Positions 60,053 to 64,000 of a DNA stretch of 64,000 nucleotides are shown piece after piece; position 1 is the stretch's first letter, and every line of letters starts with the position of its first letter. The translations under genes were made by a program, and so were the position numbers. Source of the stretch: M3007 sp964646615 (lineage in GTDB: Bacteria; Bacteroidota; Bacteroidia; Chitinophagales; Saprospiraceae). Under the pieces are notes generated by a model that did not search any database, had not been told where the DNA came from, and saw only the letters and a program-made list of their open reading frames with translations. Where the stretch lies: assembly GCA_964646615.1 (NCBI GenBank), contig CAZYEV010000008.1, positions 62,001 through 126,000 of the forward strand. Reading direction: 5' to 3'.

Positions 60053-60154
60053 GGAAATATATTTGTGTCCCGGTGGTAAAAACCCAACTGTGCACGCTTA
60101 AGAGATGTCGCCTTCTCGTGCCTCGAAGACGACACTTCTGAGGCCGCCCAAAAC

Positions 60155-60173
60155 CCATTCGTGTATTCGTGGC
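60155..60173 (+). repeat. Dispersed element, copy C
   Basis: CCATTCGTGTATTCGTGGC. Its GTG (60169) is the first in-frame start of the pabB gene, so the annotated start of pabB may be wrong. Confidence 0.5.
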
Positions 60174-61515
60174 AACAAGAAACACTGCTGTTTTTCCGGT
60201 TTCCGATGTGGAGGCGCTCAAGCGTTCGCTGCGCGTGTGGGCGCAGGCGTTCCCCGTAGCGATTTATTTGGACAGCAACCACGTGGCACTCCCGCCGTCT
60301 GGCAGCGATGCCTCCTCCCTACCCTATTGGCGTCAGCCCTACTGGGAATGCCTGCTGGCGGTGGGCATTGCTGATGCCGTTTCTGCCGAAAGCGGCACGG
60401 CGTTTAGCCAGCTGCGCCATTTCTACGAACAGCATCGCGACTGGCTGTTTGGCTTCCTGAGTTACGACCTGAAAAACGAAATCGAGCGTCTGCACTCACG
60501 CCATCCCGACAACATTGCCCTGCCCGAGCTGTATTTCTTCCGGCCCGAAATAGTCGTTGGCATTCGGGCCAGGAATGCTGGCGATCCGAAAGACTTCCAG
60601 GTGGAAATTCATTCCCGCACGATTTTGCCGGAGGCCGTATGGCGAGAGGTGCAATCATGTGTTCCGACCAAAGTAACGCCGCCGGGTGTTGCACTTCGCC
60701 CGCGCATGAGTCGCCACCGTTATTTAGAAGCGGTGGCGGCATTACGCGAACATATTGCCGCTGGCGATGTCTATGAGGTCAACCTCTGTCAGGAATTTTA
60801 CGCGGAGGATATCCGGATAGATCCGCTTGGGGTATTCGAGCAGCTCAATGCCCGTGCTCGTGCGCCGTTTTCGGCCTTTTTGCGCTGGCACGACCGCTAC
60901 GCGCTATGTGCCAGCCCAGAGCGCTTTTTGGCCAAGCGAGGGCAGTACCTGTTTTCTCAACCCATCAAGGGCACGCGCCGCCGCCTGGCCGACTCCGAGG
61001 CCGATGCTCGCTTGCGCGAAACGCTCCGCCACAGCGAAAAAGACCGCGCCGAAAATGCTATGATCGTAGATCTGGTGCGCAACGACCTGGCGCGCCATTG
61101 CCAGCCGGGCAGCGTGAGCGTGGAAGAATTGTTCGGCATCTACACCTTTCCGACCGTGCACCAGATGATTTCGACCGTCTCGGGCATATTGGCACCAGAG
61201 GAACACCCTATCGCTGCCCTGCGCGACGCCTTCCCTATGGGCAGCATGACGGGCGCACCCAAAATTCGGGCCATGGAACTCATCGAACAGTACGAATGCT
61301 CCCGGCGTGGGCTCTACTCCGGCGCTATAGGCTATTGCTCACCAGAGGGCGACTTCGACTTCAATGTCGTCATCCGCAGCCTGCTTTACCGGGCAGAGAC
61401 AGGCTACCTCTCCGCACACGTGGGCGGCGCCATCGTTTTTGACTCCAAACCCGAGGAGGAATACGAGGAATGCCTTGTTAAACTGGAGGCGTTACAAAAA
61501 AGCCTGATGGCCTAA
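60169..61515 (+). CDS. pabB: Aminodeoxychorismate synthase component I (chorismate-binding)
   Basis: Turns chorismate plus ammonia into 4-amino-4-deoxychorismate on the folate path. 448 residues. Motifs: QPIKGTRRR, ENAMIVDLVRNDLARHC, TFPTVHQMISTVSG and GSMTGAPKIRAMELIE. Anthranilate synthase TrpE is the near alternative, but there is no trp gene here and the feedback motif LLES is not seen. The GTG start falls within a repeated element; a later start (for instance GTG at 60208) is possible. A terminator follows. Confidence 0.86.
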   Translation: MATRNTAVFPVSDVEALKRSLRVWAQAFPVAIYLDSNHVALPPSGSDASSLPYWRQPYWECLLAVGIADAVSAESGTAFSQLRHFYEQHRDWLFGFLSYDLKNEIERLHSRHPDNIALPELYFFRPEIVVGIRARNAGDPKDFQVEIHSRTILPEAVWREVQSCVPTKVTPPGVALRPRMSRHRYLEAVAALREHIAAGDVYEVNLCQEFYAEDIRIDPLGVFEQLNARARAPFSAFLRWHDRYALCASPERFLAKRGQYLFSQPIKGTRRRLADSEADARLRETLRHSEKDRAENAMIVDLVRNDLARHCQPGSVSVEELFGIYTFPTVHQMISTVSGILAPEEHPIAALRDAFPMGSMTGAPKIRAMELIEQYECSRRGLYSGAIGYCSPEGDFDFNVVIRSLLYRAETGYLSAHVGGAIVFDSKPEEEYEECLVKLEALQKSLMA

Positions 61516-61555
61516 AAAAGACTGATTTTCAGTTATTTAGAAAAAATCAACAGGT

Positions 61556-61590
61556 TTTCCACAGCCGGCTGTTGAAATTTTTTTTAAATT
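61556..61590 (+). terminator. Intrinsic terminator of pabB
   Basis: Stem TTTCCACAG/CTGTTGAAA (one mismatch) around CCGG, followed by two runs of eight T broken by AAA, 40 bases after the pabB stop. Confidence 0.75.
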
Positions 61591-61712
61591 TTTTTTCACA
61601 AACTCTTGCACAGCCCGTTTCGATGCCTGCATATTTGTGTTATCAAACGCGAAAGGAAAACGGCAACGGCCGATTTCAAGAATAGTTTTCATTTGGTTTT
61701 TTGGGGTTTATT

Positions 61713-61749
61713 AGCCGCTGGACACGAAAGTGCTCTAGCGGCTTTTTGA
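61713..61749 (+). terminator. Second intrinsic terminator-like hairpin before the ThuA gene
   Basis: Stem AGCCGCT/AGCGGCT, with CAC-GAAA-GTG inside and TTTTGATTTT after. It lies 58 bases before the ATG of the next gene. It may end a short transcript starting after the pabB terminator, or act as a leader attenuator. Confidence 0.65.
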
Positions 61750-61806
61750 TTTTATACGCCTCCGACAGAACGGCACGCTTTTGGCAAAGGGCATCGGCAG
61801 CAAACT

Positions 61807-64000
61807 ATGAGTCAACCGATGCGAACACTTCCTTACGCTGCGCCTTTTGTAATCCTGCTGGCGTTTTTGGGCCTTCAATGCCGCACCCAGGACAGCCGCC
61901 CACGCGTCCTGATTTTCCACAAGACCGAGTTCTATGCACACGATTGCCTGCCAGCGGCCATGGAGGCTGTGCAGCAGCTGTGCGAGCGCAACGGCTGGGC
62001 TACTGATGCTACCGAATGGGGCGAGGATTTCACCGAAGAAAACCTGAGTAAATATGCCGCCGTAGTGTTCCTGCTGACGGCGGGCGATGTGCTGGCGCCC
62101 ACGCAGGAGGTGGTCTTCGAGCGCTTCATTCAGGGTGGGGGCGGCTTTGTAGGGGTGTACACCGCTATAGACACCGAGCACAGCTGGCCCTGGTATCGCC
62201 AACTGGTAGGCGCTGAATACGACGGCCTGATGCCCGTGCAGAGCGGTGTGTTGAGTGTGCTCGACCGCGAGCATCCGGCTACTGCGCATTTGGAAGGCCC
62301 CTGGACACGCACCGACGAGTGGATGAACCTCAAAAACGTGCTGCCCGATGTGCGCGTACTGCTGGCGTTGGAGGAAAGCAGCTGCACGGGTGGTAAGATG
62401 GGTGCCTTCCACCCAGTGAGCTGGCACCGCGAATTCGACGGTGGGCGCGCCTTCGTCACGGTCATGGGCCACACAACGGCTTCGTACAGCGAGCCAGCCT
62501 TTCTGCAACACCTGGAAGGCGGCCTGAAATACGCTGTAGGACCAGGGAAACCCGTTGCCTTAGGCGAACACCGACCTTTTCAGCAGGGTCAGCAGGCCAA
62601 AAGCGGCTTTGTCAAGACTTCGGTCGCCTGCAGCTTAGCCGAACCGATGTCTATGGCCCTGTTGCCCGACGGCAAAATCCTTTTTGTAGAGCGCCGCGGG
62701 GCGGTAAAATTATTTAACCCCGCCGATGGGCAGCTGAAAACCATAGCTGAGTTCAAGGTATTTCATAAAAATGAGGAAGGTCTGCTGGGCATCGCCGTTG
62801 ACCCCAAATGGGAAGAGAACCATTGGGTTTACCTGTACTACGCGCCTGCCGAAAAGCCGCACAACAATGCCCTGCGCCTGTCGCGCTTTGTGTTCAAAGA
62901 CGGTGTGTTTTACCCTGACACCGAGCAAATTATCCTGGAGGTGCCTACTGACCGGGATTTGAAAACGCTGCATGCAGGCGGCTGCATTCGCTTTGACCGG
63001 CAGGGTTTCCTGTACCTCTCTACAGGCGACAACACCAACCACTACGGCGACGGCTATACGGCCATTGACGAGCGCTTAGAAGGGCGCCAGTACGACGCGC
63101 AGAAATCAGCCTCCAATTCGATGGACCTGCGCGGCAAAATCCTGCGCATCAAGCCGCTGCCCGACGGCTCCTACATTTGCCCGGCAGGCAACCTGTACAC
63201 CGAGGCCGATGTGCGCGTGTATCGGGGCGGTCAGGACATTCTCTTGGACCCGGCTTGGGAGGGCATCGCATATCCGGTGCGCAAACCGCGCCCAGTGGCC
63301 ATCGCCGCCGACTACCCGCAGCGCGCTCAGTCGTGGTGGGGCCGCGGTCGGCCGGAAATTTACATCATGGGCTGCCGTAATCCTTTTCGCATGGATATTG
63401 ACCACCGCCGCGGCCTACTCGTCTGGGGCGAGCCTGGCCCCGACGCCGGTGTGGCCGACAGCCTGCGCGGCCCTGAAGGTTATGACGAAATCAACATCGC
63501 CCGGCGCGCCGGCTTCTACGGCTGGCCTTATTGCGTAGGCCCCAACCTACCCTATCGCGAATACTCGTATGCCACCGGTACCTCTGGGCCCTACTTCAAC
63601 CCGGAACGCCCCGAAAACGACTCGCCCAATAATACGGGCGACCGCTATGTGCCGCCTTCGCAGCCGCCCATCATCTGGTATCCCTTCAAAAGCAGCGAAC
63701 TCTTTCCGCTCGTGCTCAACGGCACGCGCTGCTCGATGGGTGGGCCGGCCTACTACTGCGACGAATACCCGGAAAAAACACGCTTCCCTAAGCGCTTCGA
63801 CGGCAAAATCTTCATCTACGAATGGATGCGCAACTGGATTATGGCCGTCGAACTGGACTCGCTCGACCGATACGTGAGCATGCAGCCCGTAGCACCCAAC
63901 GTGCGGCTGGGGCGCCCTATTGACATGCTGATTGACAAAAATGGCTCCCTCTGGGTGCTGGAATACGGCACCGAGTGGTTCACGGCCAACCCCGAAGCCT
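61807..64000 (+). CDS. ThuA-like + sorbosone-dehydrogenase-like (PQQ/GDH) lipoprotein, partial
   Basis: At least 731 residues, cut by the right edge. A lipoprotein signal ends FLGLQC (Cys about 25). A ThuA-like (glutamine amidotransferase-fold) domain (about 34-240: VLIFHKTEFYAHD, VVFLLTAGDVL, VGVYTAIDTEHSWPWY) is followed by a sorbosone/glucose dehydrogenase-type six-bladed propeller (from about 280: LLGIAVDPKWEENHWVYLYY; LHAGGCIRFDRQGFLYLSTGDN). This fusion acts on sugars or polyols outside the cell in many Bacteroidota and Planctomycetes; substrate unknown. The ATG at 61807 begins the signal peptide. Confidence 0.85.
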   Translation, partial: MSQPMRTLPYAAPFVILLAFLGLQCRTQDSRPRVLIFHKTEFYAHDCLPAAMEAVQQLCERNGWATDATEWGEDFTEENLSKYAAVVFLLTAGDVLAPTQEVVFERFIQGGGGFVGVYTAIDTEHSWPWYRQLVGAEYDGLMPVQSGVLSVLDREHPATAHLEGPWTRTDEWMNLKNVLPDVRVLLALEESSCTGGKMGAFHPVSWHREFDGGRAFVTVMGHTTASYSEPAFLQHLEGGLKYAVGPGKPVALGEHRPFQQGQQAKSGFVKTSVACSLAEPMSMALLPDGKILFVERRGAVKLFNPADGQLKTIAEFKVFHKNEEGLLGIAVDPKWEENHWVYLYYAPAEKPHNNALRLSRFVFKDGVFYPDTEQIILEVPTDRDLKTLHAGGCIRFDRQGFLYLSTGDNTNHYGDGYTAIDERLEGRQYDAQKSASNSMDLRGKILRIKPLPDGSYICPAGNLYTEADVRVYRGGQDILLDPAWEGIAYPVRKPRPVAIAADYPQRAQSWWGRGRPEIYIMGCRNPFRMDIDHRRGLLVWGEPGPDAGVADSLRGPEGYDEINIARRAGFYGWPYCVGPNLPYREYSYATGTSGPYFNPERPENDSPNNTGDRYVPPSQPPIIWYPFKSSELFPLVLNGTRCSMGGPAYYCDEYPEKTRFPKRFDGKIFIYEWMRNWIMAVELDSLDRYVSMQPVAPNVRLGRPIDMLIDKNGSLWVLEYGTEWFTANPEA

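Noticed and set aside
61549..61600. TTTTCCACA word and AT-rich run, considered as a DnaA-box/oriC region.
   Set aside because: Single box-like word, better explained as the stem of the pabB terminator; no dnaA or dnaN gene near.

Overview
The window looks like a chromosomal segment of a GC-rich member of the Bacteroidota, possibly Saprospiria-like, although the class is only inferred. Three things support the phylum. There are type IX secretion (T9SS) proteins: a PorP/SprF-like barrel, a PorE-like PD40/OmpA protein, a PorG-like barrel and several secreted proteins with T9SS-style C-terminal domains. Bacteroidota-only or typical families occur (DUF4249, DUF1573, DUF6089). Promoter -7 boxes of the type TAnnTTTG precede many genes. 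About 47 protein genes and one RNA gene (tmRNA, ssrA) are packed on both strands. I see no tRNA or rRNA gene, CRISPR array, transposase, integrase or prophage.

Left part (0.1-16 kb): envelope lipid and sugar genes (family 2 glycosyltransferase, cdsA), a PiT-like membrane protein, a TPR histidine kinase of the LytS type, a pair of coiled-coil proteins (one membrane-anchored, perhaps PspA-like), a secreted serine hydrolase, murB with a secreted protein of unknown role, a DinB protein, a prolyl oligopeptidase lipoprotein, an Rpn-like nuclease and a Lys1-like saccharopine dehydrogenase. Three CCAAAC-NN-GTTTGG palindromes sit between convergent genes at 6.8-6.9 kb.

Middle (16-46 kb): tmRNA with its own terminator; a SWIM-rlmH-rhomboid run; a secreted HEXXH protein, sirtuin, panB, a DUF4249 lipoprotein, an amidase, a peptidoglycan amidase with SH3 domains, a flippase, ksgA, a rhodanese and a fatty-acid hydroxylase. 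Then come a large CHAT/TPR lipoprotein, PKD and T9SS cargo proteins, a TMTC-like glycosyltransferase, the PorE-like/PorP-like pair, and, divergent from that pair, a membrane-anchored AAA+-like protein with abnormal Walker motifs. A TPR-like protein of unknown role lies in a less GC-rich stretch.

Right part (46-64 kb): a two-gene unit of T9SS cargo plus PQQ-type propeller; a secreted glutamine-amidotransferase-like protein; the PorG-like barrel; a PKD/T9SS protein; a tight ferritin / C39-peptidase ABC exporter / HlyD unit; DUF1573; osmC with an alkyltransferase-like protein; pabB; and a ThuA-sorbosone-dehydrogenase fusion cut by the window end.

No single locus is clearly a new system. The best leads are the ferritin-C39 exporter unit, the AAA+-like gene beside the T9SS pair, the conserved palindrome, and the coiled-coil membrane pair. 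All functional statements come from motifs read by eye; no database search was possible.
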